Shown here: one piece after another, positions 1-8,483 of the stretch | Numbering within the stretch: the stretch's first letter is position 1 | Layout of the letters: every line of letters begins with the position of its first letter | Assembly (NCBI GenBank): GCA_030018495.1 | Contig: JASEFS010000008.1 | Location: 1 to 64,000, forward strand | Direction of reading: 5' to 3' | Length of the DNA stretch: 64,000 bases | From: Deltaproteobacteria bacterium | GTDB taxonomy: Bacteria > Desulfobacterota > Desulfobaccia > Desulfobaccales > 0-14-0-80-60-11 | Position numbers and translations under genes: made by a program | The notes under the pieces: generated by a model | Told to the model about the DNA's origin: nothing | Database searches by the model: none | What the model saw: only the letters and a program-made list of their open reading frames with translations

Positions 1-165
1 CACCACGGAAAGATAGCAATAACCAGCGCCGCACACCACGGCGCACCAGGGGGGATCGGGACGCTCAATTTCTATTATGCAAAAACCGACTGCGGCGAGC
101 ATCCCGATACCCTTGTACATCCTCTGCAGCCTGTTGGAATATCGGGGGATATTATCTTTGTCCAT
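1..165 (-). CDS. Partial small membrane protein (runs off left edge)
   Basis: An open frame of 55 codons starts at an ATG at 165 and has no stop before the window edge. It begins MDKDNIPRYSNRLQRM and continues into a hydrophobic, Cys-rich stretch (about residues 20-55) that looks membrane-embedded. It is divergent from the lipoprotein gene at 201, leaving only 35 bp between starts, so the two would share a regulatory gap. The ribosome binding site is weak and a second in-frame ATG lies at 120. I do not recognise the family. The call rests on the open frame and plausible composition only. Confidence 0.4.
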   Translation of the reverse strand, partial: MDKDNIPRYSNRLQRMYKGIGMLAAVGFCIIEIERPDPPWCAVVCGAGYCYLSVV

Positions 166-200
166 ACAAAGAGACCGATAGGAGCTGGGGGAGGGGGAAA

Positions 201-2321
201 ATGCTACCACACGAAAGTCGCAGCAAAAGTCTGAGAGACGCCTTTTTGAAAACCGGTGCCTTCGGACTTGCATGGCTGGCCGCGGTTCTGCTCATAGCGA
301 GCTGCAACATCCGCCAGTCGGGCCAACTGCCGGACAAGTTTTGGGCCGGAGTCCGGCCGGCCTCGGGGGATACCGAGCGCTTGATGAAGAATTTTCGGTA
401 TCTCAAGGCCGCGGGGCGCACGGAATTGGCCCTGAAGGAACTGGAAGAAGCACATTATCAAGACCCTGGCAATCTGCAAATCATCGACATCCTGGCCCAG
501 TGTTATGAAGAATTAGGGGCCTGGGAGCGGGCCGAAAAGCTTTATCTGCAAGCCCTGGACCGGGACCCGGACAACCCGGCCTTGGCCAATAATCTTTGTT
601 TCTCCTATTACCAGGCAGGCAGGTTTGACAAAGCCGAGGCCTGCTTTCGGGATCTTCTGAAGCGCCAGCCTCAAAACGCCACGGTGAGAAACAACCTGGG
701 TCTCCTGCTGGTCAAAACGGGCCGGCAGGAGCAAGCCTTCCGCTTATGGCGGGAGCACGAAAACGACGCCACGGCCAAGACCCGCCTCAATCAAGCCCTG
801 GCGGCCCTGGGAATGACGCCGCAAATGGATGTCGCCAGCGCCGGCGAGGCCAAAAAGGAAGCTGCGGCGGCGCCGGCGGCGCAGGCAATGCCGGTTAAGC
901 CGCAGGTGGCCGAACCAAGCCCGGTTCAGACCGCGCTGTCGCCGGTTCAAACAGCCTCGCAGGCTCAGCCTTTGACCGCCGCGCCGGCTAGGACCGAGGA
1001 GACCGCGGCGGTTCCGGTCATGGCCGAGCAGCCCAAGCAGTCCGAACCGCAGACTGCGCCTGCGGCAACCGCGGCTGTTCAGGACGTCATGTCTGTGTCT
1101 GCCCCGCTTCCGGCTGCAGCTGTGCCAGGGACTCCTAAGGAGTCGGTTAAACCTGAGCCTGCAGCCCATTCGGCCTTGTCGGCAGGGCAAACCGCCCTTA
1201 AACCAGCGGCCGAAAGAACCGAAATAAGAGCTCAAGCGACGACCGAGTCGGCTTCGGCCCCGGTAAAACCGCCGGTAATCCAGGCATCGTCCCCGAAGTC
1301 TCCACCGGCCGCAGCCGTTGCTACGGTTCAGCCATCGCCGGCCCAGACGCCGTCTCCTGCCAGGGCTGAGCCGCAGGCTGCTCTTGCCGCGGCTTCCCCT
1401 GATAAAGCTAAGGGGAAGACGGCGACTCGGAAATTGGCCGCACCTGCAGCCGATGCCTCTCAACCCGCGCCCAGGCGAGCCACGATCCTCACAGTAGAGG
1501 AACTGTTGAACACCCGCCTGGACATCAGAAACGGCAACGGTCTGCAGGGCATTGCCGCATTGAACCGGACTTGGCTAACCATGGAAGGTTTCCATGTGGC
1601 GGCCATCGGCAATCACCTTGATTTCGGCAAGGAAAAGACGGAAATTTCTTATCAGCCCCAGGCTGAGAGGGTCGCGCAGGTTCTCAGGGAAGACTTCTTC
1701 CCCGGGGCCGACCTCAAGGCCAGCGACAAACTCGGCAAGGATACGGACGTGCGCATCACCCTGGGCCATGACCAGAAGGCCAGGAAGGCAAAAATTGAAG
1801 AGCGCGTAGCGCTCCTGGATCTCAGAGCCCAACTGGCCGTCATGCTGGCTTCTTCCGGTAAATCCGAAAAAGCTTCGGCTGTAGCGGCCACTCCAAAGAA
1901 AGCCGAACTCCAAACGACGCAGTCCCGCAAGAATGAATCGCCGGAATCGCCGGCGCAGATTTCAGTTTCCGAGCCGGTCAATGCTCAGCCCGTCCTGCTG
2001 ACTGCGGAGGAGTTGACCAAAACGAAGATCGAACTGCGCAACGGCAACGGCGTCCAGGATCAGGCCCGGAAGCTGCGTGCGGAGATGGAAGTTCAGGGCT
2101 TCACCGTGGTGCGCATCAAAAACCACATTGATTTCGGCATGGCGCAGACGAAGATTCTGCACCGCAGCCCGGCCCAGCGGGTGGCCCGGGCCCTGAACCA
2201 AAAATATTTCCGGAGCGCGCGGCTGGAAGAGGCCGCCAACCTGCCCGAGGATGTGGATGTCAAGATCATCCTGGGCAAGGACCTGTCGGGCGGCCTCAAC
2301 CTGATGGCCAAGGCCGATTGA
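201..2321 (+). CDS. TPR lipoprotein with two LytR_C-like domains
   Basis: This is a 706-residue envelope lipoprotein. The start is preceded by a GGGGGAGGGGG ribosome binding site. A signal segment (about residues 18-34) ends in a lipobox, LIASC, with Cys35 as the likely acylated residue. TPR-like helices (about 60-170) include the repeat pattern A.NNL...Y..G....A. A long Ala/Pro/Gln/Thr-rich linker (about 205-430) follows. Two copies of a LytR_C-type domain (about 440-530 and 600-700) both start with IRNGNG/LRNGNG and contain IxNHxDFG. The linker suggests a periplasmic protein reaching through the cell wall, and TPRs usually bind partners. LytR_C domains occur in cell-wall-associated proteins. 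The exact function is unknown. Confidence 0.85.
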   Translation: MLPHESRSKSLRDAFLKTGAFGLAWLAAVLLIASCNIRQSGQLPDKFWAGVRPASGDTERLMKNFRYLKAAGRTELALKELEEAHYQDPGNLQIIDILAQCYEELGAWERAEKLYLQALDRDPDNPALANNLCFSYYQAGRFDKAEACFRDLLKRQPQNATVRNNLGLLLVKTGRQEQAFRLWREHENDATAKTRLNQALAALGMTPQMDVASAGEAKKEAAAAPAAQAMPVKPQVAEPSPVQTALSPVQTASQAQPLTAAPARTEETAAVPVMAEQPKQSEPQTAPAATAAVQDVMSVSAPLPAAAVPGTPKESVKPEPAAHSALSAGQTALKPAAERTEIRAQATTESASAPVKPPVIQASSPKSPPAAAVATVQPSPAQTPSPARAEPQAALAAASPDKAKGKTATRKLAAPAADASQPAPRRATILTVEELLNTRLDIRNGNGLQGIAALNRTWLTMEGFHVAAIGNHLDFGKEKTEISYQPQAERVAQVLREDFFPGADLKASDKLGKDTDVRITLGHDQKARKAKIEERVALLDLRAQLAVMLASSGKSEKASAVAATPKKAELQTTQSRKNESPESPAQISVSEPVNAQPVLLTAEELTKTKIELRNGNGVQDQARKLRAEMEVQGFTVVRIKNHIDFGMAQTKILHRSPAQRVARALNQKYFRSARLEEAANLPEDVDVKIILGKDLSGGLNLMAKAD

Positions 2322-2328
2322 TAAAACA

Positions 2329-2464
2329 GGGCGGTAACGGAACCGATGCCGCCCTTTTAACAGCTTTGTTAACCCTTAGCCGCAGGCCCATTCAAGTCTG
2401 CGCCTGACCCGGTCACTATTTCCATTTTGAGGGGGCGGGCCTCAGAGCCCGCCTCAGTTTTTTT
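2329..2464 (+). terminator. Two hairpins ending the lipoprotein gene
   Basis: The first hairpin pairs GGGCGG (2329-2334) with CCGCCC (2349-2354) and runs into TTTT. The second pairs GGCGGGC with GCCCGCC (about 2434-2453) and is followed by a run of Ts at 2458-2464. Both are oriented to stop rightward transcription from the lipoprotein gene. The T run overlaps the last codons of the convergent gene, so the second hairpin could also affect that transcript's 3' end. Confidence 0.6.
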
Positions 2465-5048
2465 GGCACAAGCTGTTCAGGTCCGCCAGTATTTTGTTCC
2501 GGTAATACTCCACCTCAGTTTCGTTCAGCATGATCATGTCCAACTGGCGGGTATGGATGGTGATATATCCCAGGACCTTGAGACGGCTCAACATATAATC
2601 CAGGGGCTCGCCTTCCAGTCTGGCGAACAGCGCATCCTCCTTGACGTCCACCTTAAAATCATAGCGCTCCAGGATATCCGCCACAAATTTGGCCCGGAGC
2701 ACCCGCCGGGGCTGGTCCGCGGCGCCGCCTTTAAAATTGAAGCGCAGATAATTCTCATAGGGCTCTTCTCCGGTGAGGGCCTCCACCGTGGAGAAATGGA
2801 ATCCCAGCCGGGAGGTCAGATTGCAGAAGTATCTGGAAATCATAAAATAGTTCTGATTGCCGTAGATGGTGTCCCCGGCTGTTTCCAAGCCCGTCCCGCC
2901 GGCGGACCTTAGCACAATGGACATGAATCCCGCGGTGTCCACCGGCGGCGGGCCTTCCCAGGGCACCGCGGTGATCCCCTCCCACAGGGCCAGCATCGGA
3001 ATGGAATTGATATTGTCCAGGGTCACTTCCTTGCCCGGCACCTCCTGCTTGAAGCCGTCCTCCAGGTTCAGAACCAGCCATTGCATGGGCACCTCGGTGG
3101 CCAGTTTTTTAATGAAGTGCCTGGTAACGGCCTTGTCCTTTTCAAAGGAAAACATCTCCCTGACGGAGACTTCATGGGCGAACCGGGTAATATCGTGCAG
3201 AGTGCGGCAGGCCTGCGGCTTGAAATTCGGGCTCTCCGGGCTGGTGAGGTTGAGAGGGGTGATAAAGCTCATCACCTCTTTGAGGGTCTCGAACACCGGA
3301 GTGCCCACCATAAGCCCTTTTTTCTGGGGTGCTGCGGCAAGCAGAATTTCGGCCCGGCCCTCGTAGATGGTATGCCCATCCGCGTCCACGGTAACTTCCT
3401 GGCCCGGCTTCATCTTGCGGGTGGCCTCGAAAGTGTTGAACAAAGCCGGGATGCCGAATTCACGGGCCACATTGGCCAGGTGCCCGGTAATGCCCCCCCG
3501 GTCGGTGACCACCGCCGCGGCCCGGGGCAGAAGCGCGGCCCAGCCGGGGTGGGCGAACGCGGTGACCAGCACCGCGCCGTCAGGGAAGCGAAGCACATCC
3601 AGATTGTTTTTCACCAGGTAAACCGGCCCTGCAGCCACGCCCGGGCTGGCCCGCTCCCCGCCTTTGAGGATCACCGGGTTGGGTATGTCCGCCAGAGCCG
3701 CACTATCCCGGTCACTCACTTCCGTCTGCTGCAAAGGCCGGCTCTGAAGAATGTAGACGCGGCCGTCGCGGTCAATGGACCACTCGATATCCTGGGGGGC
3801 CTGGAAATGGCTCTCCAGCAGCAGCGCCATTCTCGCCAGGTCGAGGACCTGGGAATCGCTGAGCGCAGGCGCTTCCCCTTCAGTGTCCGGCGTCAAAATT
3901 ATGCCTTCGCCGGGGAGACATACCGCCTGGAGTTCCTTCCGGCGAATATCCCGCTTGATAATGCTCAAAGGTTCGCTTTTGGAAACTTCCCACAGGTCCG
4001 GGGTGACGCTTCCGTCCACCACGGTTTTGGCCAGCCCGTGCACCCCGTTGATGATGATGACCTCGCGGCGGATGTTGGTAGGGTCCCGGGAATACATAAC
4101 CCCGCCTGACACCGCGTCCACCATCCTGAGACACCCCACGCACATGGGCACGTCTTCATCCCTGAGCCCTTTCTGGAGGCGGTAATTCAATGCCGTGAGG
4201 GCGTATTTGCTGGCCAGGACTTCCTTGTAGACCTGAAGCATATTGTCAGGGCTGACGTTGAGCTCCGAGCGATACTGCCCGGCAAAGGAAGTCTGCACCG
4301 CATCCTCGCCCACCGCGCTGGAGCGCAGGGCCAGGCGAAAGTCCTGATGGACTTCGGCCTCAAGTTCCCGGTACGCCGCAGCTATGGCTCGGGCCAGATC
4401 CTCCGGCACTTCCCCGCCGATAATGAGCATCTGGATTTCCGAACTCAGGCGGTACAGGTCGGCAATGCCCTGGCCTTCCGCAGCCTGGAGCCGCCGGTTG
4501 ATCTCTTCCTGAAGTTCGTTATGCTGCAGGAAGCGCTCGTACGCCGCGGCCGTAATGACAAAGCCTTCAGGCACCGCGATTTCCTGCAGCCTGCTTTTGA
4601 TTTCCCCCAGGTTGGCCATTTTGCTGCCCACACTGTCGGCCATATCCTTGTGCACCCGGCTCAGGGGGAGCACCGGCTCGCCGACGGCTGCGGAAGCGCG
4701 CTGTTCGAGGACGGCTTCGATGCTTTCCCGAATGCCCTCAAACACCGGCAACAGATCCTGATATTTGCCTCCCGACAACTCGTTTAAGGAGCGGATCATG
4801 GAGAACACATTGACGCAGGCCGCCGTGGCATGGGAGCGCACAAAGGTCATGCCGAAGCTCTGCTGGCCGTGGAGGGTGGTCTCCATCTCCGCCATGATCT
4901 GCAGCGCCGTGTTGTTGGCGTTTAGCAAGACCTTGAAAGCTAGAAATTTAGCCCTAAAAAGCCGGCGAAACTCCTCCATGGCCTCCGCCGGCGGTGGCTC
5001 TTCTTTCCGGGAAAACACGGTCTTGAGGCGCTGGAGAAAACCGGCCAT
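2454..5048 (-). CDS. PEP-synthase-like dikinase without the PEP/pyruvate barrel (paralog 1)
   Basis: This 864-residue protein has an N-terminal helical region of unknown type (about 1-120). A PPDK_N ATP-grasp domain follows (about 130-440), recognisable from VGSKMANLGEIKSRL, RSSAVGEDAVQTSFAGQY and ILQSRPLQ. Next is a swivelling phosphohistidine domain (about 455-545) with GGITGHLANVARE, where His523 is the expected phosphoryl carrier. The last roughly 300 residues do not resemble the TIM barrel of PpsA or PPDK and are shared with the protein at 9176-11800. Phosphoryl transfer from ATP through the histidine is therefore likely, but the final substrate is unknown. Rifampicin phosphotransferase is a precedent for a dikinase with a replaced acceptor domain. 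The gene lies 21 bp downstream of the membrane protein at 5070-5861 and probably shares its transcript. Confidence 0.85.
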   Translation of the reverse strand: MAGFLQRLKTVFSRKEEPPPAEAMEEFRRLFRAKFLAFKVLLNANNTALQIMAEMETTLHGQQSFGMTFVRSHATAACVNVFSMIRSLNELSGGKYQDLLPVFEGIRESIEAVLEQRASAAVGEPVLPLSRVHKDMADSVGSKMANLGEIKSRLQEIAVPEGFVITAAAYERFLQHNELQEEINRRLQAAEGQGIADLYRLSSEIQMLIIGGEVPEDLARAIAAAYRELEAEVHQDFRLALRSSAVGEDAVQTSFAGQYRSELNVSPDNMLQVYKEVLASKYALTALNYRLQKGLRDEDVPMCVGCLRMVDAVSGGVMYSRDPTNIRREVIIINGVHGLAKTVVDGSVTPDLWEVSKSEPLSIIKRDIRRKELQAVCLPGEGIILTPDTEGEAPALSDSQVLDLARMALLLESHFQAPQDIEWSIDRDGRVYILQSRPLQQTEVSDRDSAALADIPNPVILKGGERASPGVAAGPVYLVKNNLDVLRFPDGAVLVTAFAHPGWAALLPRAAAVVTDRGGITGHLANVAREFGIPALFNTFEATRKMKPGQEVTVDADGHTIYEGRAEILLAAAPQKKGLMVGTPVFETLKEVMSFITPLNLTSPESPNFKPQACRTLHDITRFAHEVSVREMFSFEKDKAVTRHFIKKLATEVPMQWLVLNLEDGFKQEVPGKEVTLDNINSIPMLALWEGITAVPWEGPPPVDTAGFMSIVLRSAGGTGLETAGDTIYGNQNYFMISRYFCNLTSRLGFHFSTVEALTGEEPYENYLRFNFKGGAADQPRRVLRAKFVADILERYDFKVDVKEDALFARLEGEPLDYMLSRLKVLGYITIHTRQLDMIMLNETEVEYYRNKILADLNSLCQKN

Positions 5049-5069
5049 CTAATACACCCCTGCTGCTCG

Positions 5070-5861
5070 TCAATGTTCCCGTTTAAGGGAAACCAGGTAT
5101 CCCGGCATGATTTGCTCCATCCAGGTTCGGCCGATGGCGTCCGTAGGAGAAATCTCCTGAACTTTGCCGTAGCCCACCTGCCGGCCTTCCGGGTCCAGAA
5201 TGGCAAATTCCTGGCCAAGGGTCAAACCGTGCTCCGTCCCCAGGCCGAAGGCCAGGATGTAGAAGCCTTCACCTTTTACGACTTTATAGATTTCAGCCAG
5301 GCCTTTCTCCGCCAACAGCCCTTCTATCCGGCGGGAGTAGCGGAAAACCACCAGGAGATTGACCAAGAGAAAGGGAATAAAAAATCCGGCTGCCAGCCAG
5401 GGGGAAAGACCGGTATGGCGCAAAAGCAAAGACCGGGAATTTTTGCGAAGACTCAGTTGATCCGCAAAGACCACCACCCCGTACGGAGGCGGGGGTTTTT
5501 CCGCACTGCCTTCAGGGAGCCTGACCGCCAGCACATATTTGCCCGGCGGTGTATCGGGGCTGACCACCAGGCGTCCCCGCCACATGTTGCCTCCTAAAAA
5601 ATACCCGGAGTGGAGGGTTTCGAACTCGATTTTCAGGTTGGGGGAATTACTGATATAGGCCAATGCTTCGACCTGTTTGACGCTTTCCGGAAGGGGTCCG
5701 TTGATTTCGGCCACAGCCCCCGGCAGAACGTAAAAGACGTGGAAGGGCTCCCTAAACTTGGCAATTAGGCCGTCCAGCACGGCCAGGAAGATCAGCAAGC
5801 AGAAAAAAGCGGCGGTATAGCCGGCCAGGCTGCGCAAGCGGATGGCGTGTGACAAGTCCAT
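5070..5861 (-). CDS. Two-helix membrane protein of unknown function
   Basis: The product is 263 residues. A first membrane helix (about 13-33) is followed by an extracytoplasmic domain (about 35-150), then a Pro/Phe/Leu-rich second helix (about 150-172) and a C-terminal cytoplasmic domain (about 175-263) containing FGLGTEHGLTLGQEFAI. The C-terminal part resembles a small beta-barrel fold with a 'GLTLGQEF' turn, but I cannot name a family. It is the first gene of a likely two-gene unit with the dikinase-like protein, so it may anchor or sense for that enzyme. No strong Shine-Dalgarno precedes the ATG at 5861. Confidence 0.7.
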   Translation of the reverse strand: MDLSHAIRLRSLAGYTAAFFCLLIFLAVLDGLIAKFREPFHVFYVLPGAVAEINGPLPESVKQVEALAYISNSPNLKIEFETLHSGYFLGGNMWRGRLVVSPDTPPGKYVLAVRLPEGSAEKPPPPYGVVVFADQLSLRKNSRSLLLRHTGLSPWLAAGFFIPFLLVNLLVVFRYSRRIEGLLAEKGLAEIYKVVKGEGFYILAFGLGTEHGLTLGQEFAILDPEGRQVGYGKVQEISPTDAIGRTWMEQIMPGYLVSLKREH

Positions 5862-6010
5862 GGAAAACGGTGGTCAGCCGGTGACCGGCAGTCTTGATTC
5901 CTTAAGGGGCGGCAGTTCGACGACCCTCTGCCATAATTTTATGCCGGTTACAGAGGATCGCCATGGATTTTTCCACTGGCCAGGGCGATCCTCTGGAACC
6001 CGGCAGCTTA

Positions 6011-6604
6011 TTATTTCTTGAATATATCGGTTCTGGTGATGTTCATAAGCCTTAACGCCTTCCCCGGCTCCTTATAATAAATCCGCACTTCGTCCCCGGC
6101 CTCCCAGGTCTCCGGCGGCAGGTTGAAATACTCATCGGGAACTGAGAAGGTCACCAGTAGCCGCTGCCGGCTGGAATACTCGGTAATGGTCTTCTTGTCC
6201 CTGTCAATTACCGGGAAGGTCTTGCCCGCCACCAAGGGGTCACTTCTGCCTACGCCCTCTCGTTGATCGATGAGGCTGTAAGGAATCGTTTTGAAGTTCT
6301 GGGTGGCGGGATCGAAAATGACGATTTCCTTGGCCTTGGCGTCAAGTTTCATGCGCAGACCGGGTTTGGGTTCGGGCCCCATCTCCTTTGGGTCCTCTGG
6401 TATGGTGTAAGTGTGGGGGGGCAAGGTGTTATAGTCCGGAGCACCCGGCTCCGCCTTCTTATCCTGAATGAGCGTAACGACGCCTTTAGCTTTGTCAAAA
6501 GCGATTACCCTTCCTTGGTCCACCTTCCCCATTTCTCCGCAACCCGTGACCAATGCCAGGGGCAGGAGGGAAAAAATAATCAACCAGCTCAGCCTTCTTA
6601 TCAT
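6011..6604 (-). CDS. DUF4881-like lipoprotein
   Basis: The 197-residue product has an N-terminal signal with lipobox LVTGC (acylated Cys22) and a mature domain rich in short beta strands (VIAFDKAKGVVTLIQDKK, VRIYYKEPG). It resembles the DUF4881 lipoproteins I associate with sulfate-reducing Desulfobacterota, although I cannot run a profile to confirm that. It is the last gene of an operon with a Usp protein, a small membrane protein and the TauE/SafE exporter, with gaps of 27-35 bp. This suggests a periplasmic role linked to anion export. The function is unknown. Confidence 0.75.
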   Translation of the reverse strand: MIRRLSWLIIFSLLPLALVTGCGEMGKVDQGRVIAFDKAKGVVTLIQDKKAEPGAPDYNTLPPHTYTIPEDPKEMGPEPKPGLRMKLDAKAKEIVIFDPATQNFKTIPYSLIDQREGVGRSDPLVAGKTFPVIDRDKKTITEYSSRQRLLVTFSVPDEYFNLPPETWEAGDEVRIYYKEPGKALRLMNITRTDIFKK

Positions 6605-6637
6605 AACAGCGTTCCTCCTTGCGAGATCCCCGGGTTG

Positions 6638-7711
6638 TCAGCCGGCCACCGGGACTTTAGCCGCCGCCCTTTTGGCCGCCACCTCTTGCTTGGCCCCCTG
6701 CACCATGCGCACGAAGATATAGAGGGACATGGCCGCCACTAAGCCCAGGATGAGCACGGTGGCTGAGCCGTCGAAGATCGCCGCGTAGGGCGGAATGGCC
6801 CTGGCCAGAAGCTTGAGTATAATGGAAATCGCGCAGCCCACCACAGCCAGGCCGAAGGCGATGCGGATGCCATATCCTTTGATGTACTTGGTGGCCACGG
6901 TGCCGATCTGGGCTCCCACGGCCGCGCCGATGAGCATGATGATGGCGGCCACCAGCTCGGTGCGACCTTTGTAAGTATAGGTGGCGGTGCCGTAGAGGCC
7001 GGAAATCATTACTTCAAACAGGTCGGTGCCCACCGCCACATGAGTGGGGCAGCCGATGAAATAGATCAACGCCGGCATCCGGATCAAACCGCCGCCGATG
7101 CCCAGAATGCCCGCCAGCCAGCCGGTGAGGAAGCTGACCAATACCGGCATCCAGAAGGAAATGTAAATCTGGGCCTCTTTGAAGTGAATCATGGGCGGGA
7201 TCTTGATGCGGTGGATGGTCTTGTGCCACTCGATGCCGGTGGCCAGAGCTTCCAGTGATGCGCCGGTGCGCGCCGCCTCCCGCTCTTTTCTTCTCTTCTT
7301 GGCCACGTCGGCGAAGACCATCCAGGCGATGAGCGCGAGCAGGATGAGGTATAAATAGCGCACGTACTTTTCCACCTGACCGATGCGCTCCAGCCACATG
7401 ACCATCTGGGCACCCACTTCAAAACCCACCACCGTGCCCACCAGCATAACGATGCCCAGCTTGTAGTCCACATTGCCGAACTTGCCGTGCCGCATGGTGG
7501 AAATGAGCGATTTGCCCGCCATATGGGCGATGTCGGTGCCGATGGCAAAGGCCATGGGGAATCCCAAAATGTTCAGGCCCGGAGTTACCATCCAGGCGCC
7601 CCCCATGCCGAAGAAACCGCCGATAATGCCTACGCCCACCCCGAGAATAATCAGGCCGGGCCAAAATATCTTTACCCCTGCAATAGGCATGAGAACGTAT
7701 AACCAATCCAT
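6638..7711 (-). CDS. TauE/SafE-family sulfite/sulfonate exporter
   Basis: A 357-residue polytopic inner-membrane protein. Gly-rich helices carry the family signatures: GVGVGIIGGFFGMGGAWMVTP near residue 25 and, in the second half, the matching GWLAGILGIGGGLIRMPAL (about 215-235). The two copies show the internal duplication typical of TauE/SafE. Members export sulfite, sulfoacetate or related organosulfur anions. A charged cytoplasmic loop (about 135-185) separates the two halves and is longer than in many homologs. In a sulfate reducer it could move sulfite or another sulfur oxyanion, but the substrate is inferred only. Confidence 0.88.
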   Translation of the reverse strand: MDWLYVLMPIAGVKIFWPGLIILGVGVGIIGGFFGMGGAWMVTPGLNILGFPMAFAIGTDIAHMAGKSLISTMRHGKFGNVDYKLGIVMLVGTVVGFEVGAQMVMWLERIGQVEKYVRYLYLILLALIAWMVFADVAKKRRKEREAARTGASLEALATGIEWHKTIHRIKIPPMIHFKEAQIYISFWMPVLVSFLTGWLAGILGIGGGLIRMPALIYFIGCPTHVAVGTDLFEVMISGLYGTATYTYKGRTELVAAIIMLIGAAVGAQIGTVATKYIKGYGIRIAFGLAVVGCAISIILKLLARAIPPYAAIFDGSATVLILGLVAAMSLYIFVRMVQGAKQEVAAKRAAAKVPVAG

Positions 7712-7745
7712 GGATTAACCTCCAAGTAGGATTCTTTAATAACCC

Positions 7746-8042
7746 TTAGTGCTCGGCCAGTTCCCGGGATTTCAGGTCGATGCCGATACGGCCCATTATC
7801 AGGTCCGCCAAGCAGCCGAACAGGAACCCCACCACCGGAATGATGGCTACCGTGACCAAGGTGAAATACAAATGGCTTTCATTGTAAAGATTGGTCCACC
7901 AAGCCTGCCAGCCCGTGAACCTGCGGGTGTCGGCGACGATGACCAGGGGTGCGGCCTTTTCGCCGGCGGCCAGGGCGATCTGAGGCAACAGGATGAAAGC
8001 CAAAGCCCCCAGACCGATAATCTTGGTCCATATTCTTTTCAT
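7746..8042 (-). CDS. Small membrane protein of the TauE operon
   Basis: The product is 98 residues. A signal-like segment ends at about ALAAGE (residue 26-28), followed by a short periplasmic stretch containing WQAWWTNLYNESHLYFT. One membrane helix (about 57-85, VTVAIIPVVGFLFGCLADLIMG) and a charged C-terminus complete it. It lies between the Usp gene and the exporter with gaps of about 27 and 34 bp, so co-transcription is likely. It may be an accessory subunit of the exporter. I know similar small proteins beside TauE genes in sulfate reducers, but have no name for it. Confidence 0.75.
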   Translation of the reverse strand: MKRIWTKIIGLGALAFILLPQIALAAGEKAAPLVIVADTRRFTGWQAWWTNLYNESHLYFTLVTVAIIPVVGFLFGCLADLIMGRIGIDLKSRELAEH

Positions 8043-8069
8043 TTTTCTTTACCCTCCGTTTGCCGGCAG

Positions 8070-8483
8070 TTACCGGACAATGGTTACTTCACAAGGGGCA
8101 TGGGCCACCACCTTGGCGGCCGTGCTGCCCATCAAAATCTTGGCCAGACCCGTGCGGCCCGTGCTGCCCATGACAATACGGTCGAACTTGCCTTCTTCCG
8201 CCCGCCTCAAAATGTTGTTGGCCGGCACTTGGCCCGTCTCCAGCACCGCGTCCACTTTGAGGCCTTTTTTCTCGAAAAGCTCCCTGGCCTTCCTCAAAAT
8301 CCCTGCGGTTTCGGCCTCCAGCTTTTCCTGGGTCCGGGGAGTCATTTCGTCCAGGATTTCCGGCGCATAAGGCGCCACGGACATCAGCGTCACCTGCGCG
8401 CCGTTTTTCTCGGCCATTTCCAAGGCTCGTTGCACCGCCTTCATGGCGTGCTCGGAGCCGTCTGTGGGTACTAATACCTTCAT
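8070..8483 (-). CDS. Universal stress protein, UspA family
   Basis: A 137-residue single Usp domain. It begins MKVLVPTDGSEHAMKAV and ends with the ATP-binding type motif GSTGRTGLAKILMGSTAAKVV followed by CEVTIVR. The G2xG9xGS-like pattern predicts nucleotide binding. A good Shine-Dalgarno (GGAGGAGGGCAGGT) precedes the ATG. It is the first gene of the four-gene TauE operon, which suggests that exporter expression is tied to an energy or stress signal. Confidence 0.9.
   Translation of the reverse strand: MKVLVPTDGSEHAMKAVQRALEMAEKNGAQVTLMSVAPYAPEILDEMTPRTQEKLEAETAGILRKARELFEKKGLKVDAVLETGQVPANNILRRAEEGKFDRIVMGSTGRTGLAKILMGSTAAKVVAHAPCEVTIVR

Noticed and set aside
744..1463. Minus-strand Arg/Gly/Leu-rich frame
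   Set aside because: It is opposite the Ala/Pro-rich linker of the lipoprotein and shows only the mirror of that low complexity.
3081..4109. Plus-strand frame of 342 codons
   Set aside because: Antisense to the dikinase-like gene; no signature and no ribosome binding site.
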